52,844 nt of DNA from positions 1 to 52,844 of the forward strand of contig JAPOVR010000010.1 of the NCBI GenBank assembly GCA_026708005.1. The letters are read 5' to 3'. The stretch is from Actinomycetes bacterium (lineage in GTDB: Bacteria; Actinomycetota; Thermoleophilia; Gaiellales; Gaiellaceae). Under the pieces are notes generated by a model. The model did not search any database and was not told the DNA's origin. It saw nothing but the letters and a program-made list of their open reading frames with translations. Numbering within the stretch: position 1 is the first letter of the stretch; every line of letters begins with the position of its first letter. This document shows, one piece after another, positions 26,455 through 36,707 of this stretch. A program made the position numbers and the translations under genes.

Positions 26455-28513
26455 TTGCAGCATGAGATGACCTCAGCCGCCGCAGTGTCCCGGCCGGAGA
26501 CGGCCAGCAGTCATGCGGCGTTTATTTGGTCGGTTGCTGATCTGCTGCGGGGTGATTACAAGCAGTCGGAGTACGGCAAGGTGGTTTTGCCGTTGACGGT
26601 GCTACGTCGGCTTGACTGTGTGTTGGCGCCGACGAAGGGGGGCGGTGCTGGAGCGCAGTGAGGCGTTGCGGGGGACGGGGATCGAGAACGTGGGGCCGGT
26701 TTTACGGGCGGTTTCGGGCGAGCAGTTCTACAACACGTCCAGGCTTGATCTGCCCAGGCTGTTGGACGACCCGGCGAATATCGCGGACAACCTGGTCGGG
26801 TATATCCATGGGTTCTCCGCCGAGGGTGCGCGGGACGTGCTTGAGCGGTTCGATTTCCCCGAGCAGGTGAGGCGGCTTGACCGGTCGAGGCTTCTGTACC
26901 CGGTCGTGGCGAGGTTCTGCGAGATCGACCTTCACCCCCAGAAGGTGTCGAACCTGGAGATGGGCTACCTGTATGAGGAGCTCGTCCGCAGGTTCTCGGA
27001 GCTGTCCAACGAGACGGCCGGCGAGCATTTCACGCCGCGTGAGGTGATCCGGCTGATGGTGAACCTGCTGTTCATCGAGGACGACGAGACGCTGGCCAGG
27101 CCCGGGGTCGTGCGCACCCTGTACGACCCGGCCTGCGGGACAGGCGGGATGCTCACCGTCGCGGAGGACCACCTGCGCGAGCTGAACCCGGGGGCCCGGC
27201 TGGAGGTGTTCGGCCAGGAGCTGAACGCGGAGACCTACGCTGTCTGCCGCTCCGACATGATGCTGAAGGGCCAGGACGCCTCCCACATCCACTACGGCAA
27301 CTCGTTCACAGGGGACGGCACCAGGGGCCAGCGGTTCGACTACATGCTCGCCAACCCGCCGTTCGGGGTGGAATGGAAGAAGGTCAAGGACGAGATCACC
27401 GCCGAGCACGAGACGGCCGGGTTCGAGGGGCGCTTCGGCGCCGGCCTGCCACGGATCAACGACGGCTCCCTGCTGTTCCTCCAGCACATGCTCTCCAAGA
27501 TGAAACCCGGCCGGGACGGCGGCTCCAGGTTGGCGATCGTTTTCAACGGGTCGCCCTTGTTCACGGGCGCTGCCGGGTCGGGGGAGAGCGAGATCCGCCG
27601 CTGGATCATCGAGAACGACTGGCTCGAAGCCGTCGTCGCGCTCCCCGACCAGCTGTTCTACAACACCGGGATCAGCACCTACTTCTGGGTGCTCACCAAC
27701 CGCAAACGGTCCGAACGGCAGGGCAGGGTGCAGCTCCTCGACGCCCGGGAGTCGTGGGCGAAGATGCGTAAGAGCCTCGGCGACAAGCGCAAACAGATCA
27801 GCCCCGGCCAGATCGACGAGATCACCCGCCTCTATGGGGCGTTCGAGGAGAACGAGCGCTCCAAGATCTTCCCGAACGAGGCGTTCGGGTTCATGCGGAT
27901 CACCGTCGAAAGACCCCTACGGCTCCGCCACCAAGTCACCGACGACACCCTCATAGCCCTCGAAGCCGACAAGAAGATCGCTGCCCTCGAGCCGGACGCC
28001 CGCGACCAGATCCTGGACACCGTCCGCGGCTGGGGGAGCACGACCCTCCACAGCGACGGCGGCGCTCTGCGTAAACAGGTGTCCGCGTCCCTCAAGGCCC
28101 TCGGTGTCCACAAGAAGCCGCTCGAGAACGCCCTGATGGACGCCCTCGCCGTCCGCGACCCCGACGCCGACCCGGCCACAGACAAGAACGGCAACCCCCA
28201 ACCCGACCCCGACCTGCGCGACCACGAAAACGTCCCACTCCCCGCCCCCGCCAACCGGTACGACCACGACCCCGCTGACCGGCTCTCCTCACCCGACCAC
28301 CGCACCGCCATCGAGGACTACATCCAGGCCGAGGTTGCGCCCTATGTCCCCGACGCCTGGGTCGACCACAGCAAAACCCGGATCGGCTACGAAATCCCCC
28401 TCACCCGCCACTTCTACCGCTACATGCCGCCCAGGCCGCTAGAGGAGATCGACGCCGAAATCAAACAACTCGAAACCGAAATCCAACAACTCCTTAACCA
28501 GGTCACCGAGTGA
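26455..28513 (+). CDS. hsdM: HsdM, type I restriction-modification methyltransferase subunit (frameshifted in a G6 tract)
   Basis: N-6 adenine methyltransferase of a type I system. The first 60 codons ([37 protein letters not shown]) run into GGGGGG at 26637-26642 and stop at 26661. With one G fewer the frame continues as [18 protein letters not shown] and on to the stop at 28513. The catalytic core is intact: SAM motif [10 protein letters not shown] near residue 225 and NPPFG about 76 residues later. Start TTG has GAGGAGGA 6 bases upstream. The stop overlaps hsdS as GTGA. As read, the gene is off. Confidence 0.88.
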
Positions 28514-29778
28514 GTCTGTGGCTACGTGATCGCGCCTTGCCCTGGCATCTTGCTCGCCTCAAGGATCATGTGGATCTAATCAACGGATGGCCGTTCGACT
28601 CGAAGGGCTTCAATGACTCGGCAGGCACGCCTGTCATTCGGATTCGCGATCTCCTTCGAGGGAAGACAGAGACCTTCTACGAGGGGGAAGTCCCTAGCGA
28701 AGTCATGGTTCACGATGGCGACCTGGTGGTCGGGATGGACGGCGACTTCAACTCCGTTTCGTGGCAAGGCGGAGATGCTGCCCTCAATCAACGTCTATGC
28801 ATGCTCCGCCCCCGGCCCAGCCTTAGCCAACGCTTCCTTGCTCACCTGATTGACCTCCCCCTCCAGGCGATCAACGACGTCACCTACTTCACGACGGTCA
28901 AACACCTCTCGTCAGTCGATCTCATGAACGAACGGATTCCGCTGCCACCTTTGGCCGCTCAGCGCGCTATCGCTGATTTCCTTGACCGGGAGACCGCCCG
29001 CATCGACGCCCTGATCGAGAAGAAACAACGGATGGTCGAGCTTGTTGAAGAGAAGTTCCGAGTCGCAAGATGGAACGCGGTCACACGAGGGATCGGCGGG
29101 CTCGAGAGTCCAGTTGTTGGGGTACCTATGACACGCCCAGACGGGTGGGATCGTTCTCGGCTGAGGTTTCTCGTTGAGAGTGTTGCTGGCGGTGCTTGGG
29201 GAGCGCCCGAAGGGGAGGACGAGATTGACGTCGCTTGCTTCCGCGTAGCCGACTTCGACCGCTGGTCGTCAACGGCCTCGAATCCAGAACCCACGATGAG
29301 GTCAGTTCCGGTAAGGCAGGCTAGCGAGCTCGCGCTGCGTGAGGGAGACTTGCTTCTTGAAAAGTCGGGGGGAGGTGATAAGAGCCCGGTCGGCTTTGTA
29401 GCTCGCTTCTCAGGTTGTGATGGTCCTGCTATCTGCTCAAACTTCGTGGGACGGATGCGACCCGTCAGAACTCTGAACTCTGTCTATGTGGCCGCGTTGT
29501 TTGCTGCCATTTACGAACGCGGTCTAACCGTTCCATTCATCAAGCAGACCACAGGCATTCAGAACCTGGATGTGGGTGCCTTCCTCGCACTACGGTGGGC
29601 TGTGCCATCCACTTCGGAGCAGCGGCGGATAGCCGGAGAACTTGCGACACGTCATGCGGCCACCTCTTCTCTGAGGAGCGCGCTGACTCGGCAGCTCGAT
29701 CTTCTTGTCGAGCATCGGCAGGCTTTGGTGACGGCTGCGGTGACGGGTGAGTTTGTGGTTGGTGGGGTGGCGGCGTGA
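28510..29778 (+). CDS. hsdS: HsdS, type I restriction-modification specificity subunit
   Basis: A 422-residue DNA-recognition subunit with two target-recognition domains, each followed by a conserved helical spacer. The first ends PPLAAQRAIADFLDRETARI and DALIEKKQRMVELVEEKF; the second ends STSEQRRIAGELATRHAAT and QLDLLVEHRQALVTAAVTGE. Each domain reads half of a bipartite DNA site. It is coupled to hsdM and hsdR by GTGA overlaps on both sides. The recognised sequence cannot be predicted by eye. Confidence 0.93.
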   Translation: MSLWLRDRALPWHLARLKDHVDLINGWPFDSKGFNDSAGTPVIRIRDLLRGKTETFYEGEVPSEVMVHDGDLVVGMDGDFNSVSWQGGDAALNQRLCMLRPRPSLSQRFLAHLIDLPLQAINDVTYFTTVKHLSSVDLMNERIPLPPLAAQRAIADFLDRETARIDALIEKKQRMVELVEEKFRVARWNAVTRGIGGLESPVVGVPMTRPDGWDRSRLRFLVESVAGGAWGAPEGEDEIDVACFRVADFDRWSSTASNPEPTMRSVPVRQASELALREGDLLLEKSGGGDKSPVGFVARFSGCDGPAICSNFVGRMRPVRTLNSVYVAALFAAIYERGLTVPFIKQTTGIQNLDVGAFLALRWAVPSTSEQRRIAGELATRHAATSSLRSALTRQLDLLVEHRQALVTAAVTGEFVVGGVAA

Positions 29779-32700
29779 GGGCGGATGAGCGGGCGTTTGA
29801 GGCGTCGGTTGAGGGGTGGCTGCTGTCCGGGGGCGGCTACGTGCGGGGTGATCCCGATAGTTTCGACGCGGGTCTCGGCCTTGACCCGGCGGTCTTGATC
29901 GGGTTTTTGGAGGCGACGCAGGCGAGATCGCTTGAGGCGTTGGTGACTCGCTATGGGGGTGATCGTGTCTCTGCGGAGGCGGGGTTGTTGAAGCGGGTGG
30001 CCGGCGAGATCGACGGCCGGGGGACGCTGGATGTGCTACGCCACGGCGTGGTTGATCTTGGTGTGTCGTTCCGTCTCGTGTTTTTCAGGCCCGCGCACGG
30101 GCTGACCCGTGAGCTGCTCGCCAGGTACGAGGCGAACCGTCTGGGTGTGGTGCGCCAGCTCCCCTATGAGGCGGGGGAGGGCAAGACGCTTGACCTTTGC
30201 CTTTTGGTGAACGGTGTCCCGGTTGCGACGGCGGAGTTGAAGAACCCGCTGACGGGCCAGGACGTCGAGGACGCGAAGAAGCAGTACCGTACCGATCGCG
30301 ACCCGGGCAATGTGTTGCTTGGGCGGCGTGCGTTGGTGCATTTCGCGGTTGATCCCGAGCAGGTCGCGATTACGACCCGGCTGGAGAAGGGGGACACGCG
30401 TTTTCTGCCGTTCAACCTGGGGGACGCCGGGGCGGCGGGGAATCCTGCGAACCCGGGCGGCCACCGGACCTCGTATCTGTGGGAGCGTGTGTGGCGGCGG
30501 GACGCCTGGCTCGATCTGCTCGCCCGGTTCCTGCATGTCGAGATGCCGGACGGGGGCTCGAAGGCGCAGCGGCGCAGGGGGGCGTGGGTGATTTTCCCGC
30601 GTTTCCACCAGTGGGAGGCGGTGGTCGGGCTTGAGGCGGACGCCAGGGAGCGCGGCGCCGGTCAGCACTATCTGATTCAGCATTCGGCCGGGTCTGGCAA
30701 GTCGAACACGATCGCGTGGCTGGCGCACCGTTTGTCGAGCCTCCACACAGCTTCTGATGAGAAGGTGTTCGACAAGGTCGTGGTGATCACCGACCGGGTG
30801 GTGCTTGACCGGCAGCTTCAGGATACGATCTACCAGTTCGAGCACGTGCACGGTGTCGTCGAGAGGATCGACACCGACTCGGCGCAGCTGGCGGGGGCGC
30901 TTGCGGGGGAGCAGGCGCGGATCATCATCACGACGCTGCAGAAGTTCCCGTTCGTCCTCGACAAAGTCGAAGAACTCCCCTCCCGTCGCTACGCGGTGAT
31001 CGTTGACGAGGCCCACTCCTCCCAGACCGGCGAAGCCGCCAAGGACCTGAAGGCCGTGCTCGGCGAGGCCACGCCGGGCGAGGATCTGCTTGCGAAGGCT
31101 GAGGTGGAGGATCTCGCCGAGGTGGAGGCCCGCGGTGACGGCCAGGATTTCCTGGCCCGGTCGGCAGCCGCGCGGGGCCGCCAGCCGAACCTGTCGTTTT
31201 TCGCGTTCACCGCGACGCCGAAGGCGAAGACGCTTGAGCTGTTCGGCACACCCAACCCGGTCACAGGGAACTGTGAGCCGTTCCATCTGTACACGATGCG
31301 CCAGGCGATCGAGGAGGGCTTCATCCTCGACGTGCTCGCCAGCTACACCACCTACGACACCTACTACCGGATCGAGAAAGCGATCACCGACGACCCCGAG
31401 TACGAGAAACCAAGGGCGCAGGCGGCGATCGCCAGGTTCGTGACGTTGCACCCGCACAACCTCGCGCAGAGGGCCGAGGTGATCGTCGAGCACTTCCGCA
31501 ACCACACCGCCCACAGGATCGCCGGCAAAGCCAAGGCGATGGTCGTCACATCAAGCCGGCTGCACGCTGTCCGCTACAAGCAGGCGCTCGACCGCTACAT
31601 CCGCGACAAGGGCTACAAGGACGTGCACACCCTGGTCGCGTTCTCCGGCACCGTGATCGACCAGGGCGAGGAGTTCACCGAACCCAGGATGAACCGGTTC
31701 CCCGAATCGCAGACCCCCAAACAGTTCGGGGACGGCGACTACCAGGTCCTCGTCGTCGCCGAGAAGTTCCAGACCGGCTACGACCAGCCGCTGCTGCACA
31801 CGATGTACGTCGACAAGCCCCTCAAAGGGCTACACGCCGTGCAGACAATGTCGCGGCTCAACCGTATCCACCCAGAGAAGACCGACACGTTCGTGCTCGA
31901 CTTCCGCAACGAGGTCGAGGACATCCAGAAAGCGTTCCAGCCCTACTACGGCCACACCGCCGCTGTCCCGACCGACCCGAACCTCCTCTACGACACCCGG
32001 CAAGATCTCGACAAGTTCGACGTCCTCCGAGAGGAGGAGATCGAACCGGCCGTCCGCTTGATCACCAACCTGGCCAGCGGACGCGACCACCCGAGGCTGT
32101 ACGCGCTGCTCGACCCGGCCCTCGACCGCTTCAAGAAGCTCCCGGAGGAGGAGCAGGACGAGTTCCGAGGAGCGTTGCAGCGGTTCCTCAACGCCTACCG
32201 GTTCCTCGCCCAGATCGTCTCGTTCACCGACACCCGCCTCGAACGGGACTACCTGTACTGCCGCGCCCTGCAGTCGCTGCTACCCGGAACCGGCACCGGC
32301 AGGCTCGACCTCGGCAAAGACGTCCAGCTCACGCATCTGCGGCTCGAGCAGACCTGGCAAGGATCCGCCACCCCCCAACACACGGACGGCGAGGTGCGGG
32401 CGATCTTCGACGGCCGCGGCAAACAACACGACCCCGAAACCGAGAAGCTCTCCCAGATCGTCGAGCTCATCAACGAACGCTTCGGCCTCAACCTCGGAGA
32501 AGCAGACCAACTCCTGTTCGACCAGTTCGAAGAAACCTGGGCCACAGACCAGACGCTCGCCGCCCAAGCCAAGGCCAACGACCTCACAAACTTCCGGCTC
32601 GCGTTCGACCGCCAGTTCATGAACACCATCATCAACAGGATGGACGCCAACGACGAAATCCTCAAACGGATCCTCGACAACCACGACTTCCGGAACCTCC

Positions 32701-32786
32701 TCGCCGACTACTACACCACCAAGATCTACACACGCCTCCGCCACAACACAGAACAACACGACACCACACCCAGCCGCCTCGCCTGA
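29775..32786 (+). CDS. hsdR: HsdR, type I restriction endonuclease/translocase subunit
   Basis: A 1003-residue motor and nuclease. The N-terminal PD-(D/E)XK domain has TLDLCLLVNGVPVATAELKN (about residues 138-157). The helicase domains have Walker A HSAGSGKSNTI near residue 303, DEAH in VIVDEAHSSQTGEAA near 410, FTATPK, and FQTGYDQPLLHTMYVDK plus QTMSRLNRIHP further on. It cuts unmethylated DNA after ATP-driven translocation when joined to HsdM and HsdS. The gene is intact although hsdM is out of frame, which would leave a nuclease without its modification partner unless hsdM can be restored. Confidence 0.95.
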   Translation: MRADERAFEASVEGWLLSGGGYVRGDPDSFDAGLGLDPAVLIGFLEATQARSLEALVTRYGGDRVSAEAGLLKRVAGEIDGRGTLDVLRHGVVDLGVSFRLVFFRPAHGLTRELLARYEANRLGVVRQLPYEAGEGKTLDLCLLVNGVPVATAELKNPLTGQDVEDAKKQYRTDRDPGNVLLGRRALVHFAVDPEQVAITTRLEKGDTRFLPFNLGDAGAAGNPANPGGHRTSYLWERVWRRDAWLDLLARFLHVEMPDGGSKAQRRRGAWVIFPRFHQWEAVVGLEADARERGAGQHYLIQHSAGSGKSNTIAWLAHRLSSLHTASDEKVFDKVVVITDRVVLDRQLQDTIYQFEHVHGVVERIDTDSAQLAGALAGEQARIIITTLQKFPFVLDKVEELPSRRYAVIVDEAHSSQTGEAAKDLKAVLGEATPGEDLLAKAEVEDLAEVEARGDGQDFLARSAAARGRQPNLSFFAFTATPKAKTLELFGTPNPVTGNCEPFHLYTMRQAIEEGFILDVLASYTTYDTYYRIEKAITDDPEYEKPRAQAAIARFVTLHPHNLAQRAEVIVEHFRNHTAHRIAGKAKAMVVTSSRLHAVRYKQALDRYIRDKGYKDVHTLVAFSGTVIDQGEEFTEPRMNRFPESQTPKQFGDGDYQVLVVAEKFQTGYDQPLLHTMYVDKPLKGLHAVQTMSRLNRIHPEKTDTFVLDFRNEVEDIQKAFQPYYGHTAAVPTDPNLLYDTRQDLDKFDVLREEEIEPAVRLITNLASGRDHPRLYALLDPALDRFKKLPEEEQDEFRGALQRFLNAYRFLAQIVSFTDTRLERDYLYCRALQSLLPGTGTGRLDLGKDVQLTHLRLEQTWQGSATPQHTDGEVRAIFDGRGKQHDPETEKLSQIVELINERFGLNLGEADQLLFDQFEETWATDQTLAAQAKANDLTNFRLAFDRQFMNTIINRMDANDEILKRILDNHDFRNLLADYYTTKIYTRLRHNTEQHDTTPSRLA

Positions 32787-33294
32787 CAGCGAGCCGCAAC
32801 ACCAACCCGGTGAGACTGAAACGGCTCGCCATACCCCGTTCGCGTGGTGCGCCGTGGCCACATGGCCTCCCCCGTAGCTGGGAGGCAGCCAGACTGCTCT
32901 CCAGTGCTCGCTTACCGGCGCGCTGCCATCTCGGCTCACAGTCACCGCTTGCTCTCTCACCTTGGCCTTGCGGCTCGCTCCGTTTGGAGACGCGCTTGGG
33001 TGACGGTGCCGGCGGTTAGACGCCTTCCGGCCAGGTTCGCAGGCGGATGAGCTGCGGCAGGCTGGGCCTCTCGCCCAGCTGGGTCTCTGCTGCGGGTTGT
33101 GCGTGCTGCTCTTTGCTGTTTCCGGCTGCCGGGTCAGGTCGGCAAGTTGTGGTGCATCGCTTTTCTCTGCAGGTTCCAGGATTGAGGCATCCACGAGTCT
33201 TTCATTCGGCGGTCATCAGCATGGTCTTCCGGTGTCCCCGGTCGGCCTCGTCTGGCGGATGCCTTGCCGGCGTGTGTCGTGCAGAATCAACTGC
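32787..33294. other. intergenic, no gene recognised
   Basis: About 500 bases between hsdR and the 759-aa gene. Frames here are Arg/Ser/Cys-rich and without family resemblance; the long frame that enters the next gene from 33097 is not expected to be translated before the ATG at 33295. Confidence 0.5.
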
Positions 33295-35574
33295 ATGCCT
33301 ACGACAACGCTTAGGGTCGCTTACCGGCCGGTCCGTGTTGGCTTTCTTGTTCGAGCAGACAGTCTCGACGACCTCAGACGTGCCGCAACGCTCGCGACAT
33401 GGGTCTGGGGTGGCATCCGCGACCCGATCATCCCGGTGTCCGATGACGATGACGAGACCGATCGTCTGATCGCGATCTGGCAAGTCGATGTTCTCTTCGC
33501 CGTTGACGCTGAGGATGACCTGTCGCGACGGGCGATAGCACGGCACGGGCACCTTCGCTTGCCAGGGGGCCTTGGGCATCGCGGGCTCTTCGAACCGGTC
33601 GGGGACGACGAGCTCGGGGCCGTCGAGCTCGGGGCCGTTGACGTGCGGATGCAGATCAGCCATTACTGGGAGGACACGTACCGTCATGGCCAGAATTCAG
33701 CTGGCGCCTTGCCGGTCTGGTCAACCGACGACCATTTCGCTCCGTTGTGGGCGGTGCTGTTCGGCGTCTACGGAGACGAGCAGCCTGGCCCGCGCTTCCG
33801 TAAGGCCTTTGTCGAGGGGCTCCGAGCATCGAGGGTGGAAATCAGCGGGGATGTTTCACCTCAACTTGCCGTCCTCGGCAACCCGCTCAGCCTCACCGGT
33901 GACGGTCTGATTCCGTGCAACTGGCCGTCGCGAGGCCACGGTCTCGTTCTTGGTGACCCAACCAATCCGGAGCACCTGCGGCACTTCTGGAACCTCCGTT
34001 CGCTGGGGATGTCGGTCGCGTTTTGGCCGTTGGAGGACGGGCTGCGCTGCGTCCAGTTCTGCCAAGCCCACGTCCGGCAGATCCCTACGAGTCAGGACGA
34101 TCTCGGTCTCTGTCTGTGGAAATGCGGAGGCTGGGCTCAGGGCGAGAGCCTCTCACCCGCGCTTAGAGACGCTTTACCGGCCGGGATCAAGCCAGTCCGC
34201 GCGGGTGTGGGCGACTGGACGTGGTCGCAGCCGTCTTATCGTCCTGTGGTATGGGCGGCTCGAAGCGAGAGCGTCCTCGCTAGTGTCGAGGAGACGCGCT
34301 GGGGCACGCGACGGATGGTCTTCCCACTACAGGCCGGCGGGCCCTATCCACATTCGCGGGTCGATTTTCACCACGCGTACTGGATCGTCCAGGTCTCCCC
34401 TCTAACAGAGTTCTCCTATGAGCCGGGCACGATTCGTCTGCCAGCCCTCCCCGACCTCAACGAGTGGGCCTCGCGGAAGCTGACGGCCCATGCCCGAGCG
34501 GTGCGGCTGACCGGCAGGTCAGTCGACTTCTTCGCTCATCATCGCGACTCGAGCCTCGACCTCTCACTCCTCACACAGAAGGACATCGTCCGGAAGATCT
34601 TCGATCGCGCCGGAATATCTGTCTCTCTCAGCTCTGCCGGCGAGGTCACCGGGCGAATCATCGAGCAGATGGGTGGTCTTCCTGGCTGTCGCATCTTCCG
34701 GATCCCTGGCGTCCGGAAACTCCTCGCCGCAAGCAGGCCACAGCGCGAGAACGACGCGCTGCGCACCCTCGAGGACAGGGGAACCCTAAACCGGGACTAC
34801 CGAAGGGCCGGAGCCGCACGGGAGATCCTCGACGAGCTTCTCCGGCTTCAAGCCCTCCAATCCCGCCTCGAGTTGCAGTGTCCAGAGTGTCGTATCCGCC
34901 AGCTCTATCTGCCCGAGGCGCTGGCAACCGAGATCAAATGCCCGAGCTGTCAGAGTGTGTTTCTTCTCGCACCACTCCTCCGTGGATGCGAGGCTCCGTG
35001 GAAGTTTGCACCGTCCGGCCTGTTCGCCGAGGACGGGCACAGGGGCTCCATCGCCGTCATCCTCGCCATGCTGCGGCTTGAGAACACGTTCCCCCTTAAC
35101 CAGGGCCTCTTCCTCTTGCCCAGTCACAACCTCGGCGCTAATGGGATCGAGTGCGAATCGGACCTGCTCGTGCTGGAGCTGGGTAATGACGGCATCCCCG
35201 CGGTCGCTGTCGGGGAGGTCAAGGGAGAGGGTGAGATCGAGCCGGACGACATTCGAAACCTCGACAGCGTCGCCGACGAGGTTCGCTCCTCAGGTGTCGA
35301 GTGTTACCTCATCTTCGCCACCACGAGAGAAAGCTTCACCGAGAGCGAAAAGAAGCTCTTCCGCGACTACCGCGAGCGCATCTCCGGCCAGCCGGCACTC
35401 GGTGCAGATCAGCTTGAGGGGTACTCTCGGCCGGCACCGATTCTCTTCACGCTGCGGGAATTGCGTTTCTACGAGACCTACGACGAGGAAGCCAGAGCAG
35501 AGGTCCCGTGGCCACACCCCCTCGGGCTCCGCGAGCTCGCAGAGAACTCCGCGAAGCTCTATCTCGACGGCTGA
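33295..35574 (+). CDS. large hypothetical protein with zinc ribbon and PD-(D/E)XK-like C-terminus
   Basis: A 759-residue soluble protein of no family I recognise. It opens MPTTTLRVAYRPVRVGFLV and WGGIRDPIIPVSDDDDETDR. Two cysteine pairs, CPECR near residue 529 and CPSCQ near 549, form a likely zinc ribbon. Further on, ECESDLLVLELGNDG followed by VAVGEVKGEGEIEPDD (about residues 619-650) has the acidic D-x(n)-E-x-K spacing of PD-(D/E)XK nucleases, then a strand CYLIFATTRE. It lies 500 bases after hsdR, same strand. A nuclease-type defence role is inferred from this and its position, not proven. Confidence 0.8.
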   Translation: MPTTTLRVAYRPVRVGFLVRADSLDDLRRAATLATWVWGGIRDPIIPVSDDDDETDRLIAIWQVDVLFAVDAEDDLSRRAIARHGHLRLPGGLGHRGLFEPVGDDELGAVELGAVDVRMQISHYWEDTYRHGQNSAGALPVWSTDDHFAPLWAVLFGVYGDEQPGPRFRKAFVEGLRASRVEISGDVSPQLAVLGNPLSLTGDGLIPCNWPSRGHGLVLGDPTNPEHLRHFWNLRSLGMSVAFWPLEDGLRCVQFCQAHVRQIPTSQDDLGLCLWKCGGWAQGESLSPALRDALPAGIKPVRAGVGDWTWSQPSYRPVVWAARSESVLASVEETRWGTRRMVFPLQAGGPYPHSRVDFHHAYWIVQVSPLTEFSYEPGTIRLPALPDLNEWASRKLTAHARAVRLTGRSVDFFAHHRDSSLDLSLLTQKDIVRKIFDRAGISVSLSSAGEVTGRIIEQMGGLPGCRIFRIPGVRKLLAASRPQRENDALRTLEDRGTLNRDYRRAGAAREILDELLRLQALQSRLELQCPECRIRQLYLPEALATEIKCPSCQSVFLLAPLLRGCEAPWKFAPSGLFAEDGHRGSIAVILAMLRLENTFPLNQGLFLLPSHNLGANGIECESDLLVLELGNDGIPAVAVGEVKGEGEIEPDDIRNLDSVADEVRSSGVECYLIFATTRESFTESEKKLFRDYRERISGQPALGADQLEGYSRPAPILFTLRELRFYETYDEEARAEVPWPHPLGLRELAENSAKLYLDG

Positions 35575-35939
35575 AGGCAAACCGGTCAACCCCTGCCCGA
35601 TCGGCGCCCGCCGAAAATGCCGCTGGTTGGGTCAAGGAAGAGGGAGTTCATAAGCGGACGCTCGCAGCCGCTCCAGCCGCCCAACGCTCTGCTCCCGGCG
35701 AACCTAAGGGCTACGCTGGCGCCGAGGTATGCGTTTTCGCTGCGCCTCTCCAAAGCGGCGCACCCCGCCGCGAGCACCCGCCACTGCGTTCAGCAGCAAG
35801 TAGTGGTTGAGCGTCATGCCAGAAGTGTCCTAGGAGGGAGCTAGCGAAATGACTAGCGAAACAAGAGCCTGGCCTCAGCAGGTGGCTTCCCGGATGGCTC
35901 GCGAGGGTAAATCGCCGCCGGCGGGCACGGCCATGGCTG
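35575..35939. other. intergenic, no gene recognised
   Basis: Spacer between the 759-aa gene and the truncated IS copy on the other strand. No motifs or repeats stand out. Confidence 0.4.
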
Positions 35940-36560
35940 TGCCTGTGAGTCCGATGGAGACAACGGACGACTCATGCGTCCTCGCCGCCCTCACCGACCG
36001 GGCGATCGGAAGATCGGTGCGGGCGCACACCGGCCGCGTGCATCTTGTACCCGTAGAACCCGCCGCCCTTGCGGGTGCTGATCGCCGAGCGGCGCCCCCA
36101 GAGGCGTCCGGGTCTGAGAAGCGTTCCCGTTCGGGGCCGTGCTTCGAAACATAGCGCTGGCCGTTCGCGTAGGCCGGGAGGTCGGAGGCGTCCATGGCGA
36201 TGTCCTCGCCTTAGCCAGGAAGATGCTTCCAAAGCGACGCAGCTACCCGGTCGAGACAAGCGTCCGAGAGCGGCTTGTGCGTGCGGAGCTTCGAGGCAAA
36301 CCTGTAGAGCGCGTACACGGATAGAGTCCCACCGATCGCGTCGGCGAGCGCGGCATGCCCGCTATCAGGGCGGCAGTTCGGCTCAAAGTCGGGATCGTGT
36401 ACAAGCCCTTGACGAGGCAGGCCCTAACCAGCGTTCGCGACCCGTAGCCCTTCCGACCGGTCCACCGGAGATGGTCAAGTTCCGCGACTAGATCGGTAAT
36501 CTCTGGCGAGTCGAGGATTCCGGCGATTTGGTCGGCCGCCGCAGGTCGTGCTACCTTCTG
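35940..36560 (-). pseudogene. truncated DDE transposase, second relative of the 16.6-kb IS
   Basis: On the minus strand, AGILDSPEITDLVAELDHLR and WTGRKGYGSRTLVRACLVKG align with the intact copy. A frameshift near 36350 leads to VYALYRFASKLRTHKPLS. A TAA follows LWKHLPG, then AMDASDLPAYANGQRY and ERFSDPDAS, another shift, and GGGFYGYKMHAA. Similarity ends near 35940, so the third acidic residue and C-terminus are lost. No inverted ends are seen around it. Confidence 0.8.
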
Positions 36561-36707
36561 ATCGGACGTGGAGCTTGACCCTCCGTGGCCGAAGAGCCTC
36601 GGATGTTCTAGCGTCCCGGGGCTCGTTTTCTGCGATTTCCAGGACAAATATTGCAAGGCTGGGCGGACGGTATAGTGGCCGCCGGCCGCTTACGATTGGA
36701 GGTCGCC

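Noticed and set aside
30036-31514. 492-codon frame antisense to hsdR
   Set aside because: hsdR is certain in this stretch and the antisense product is low-complexity.
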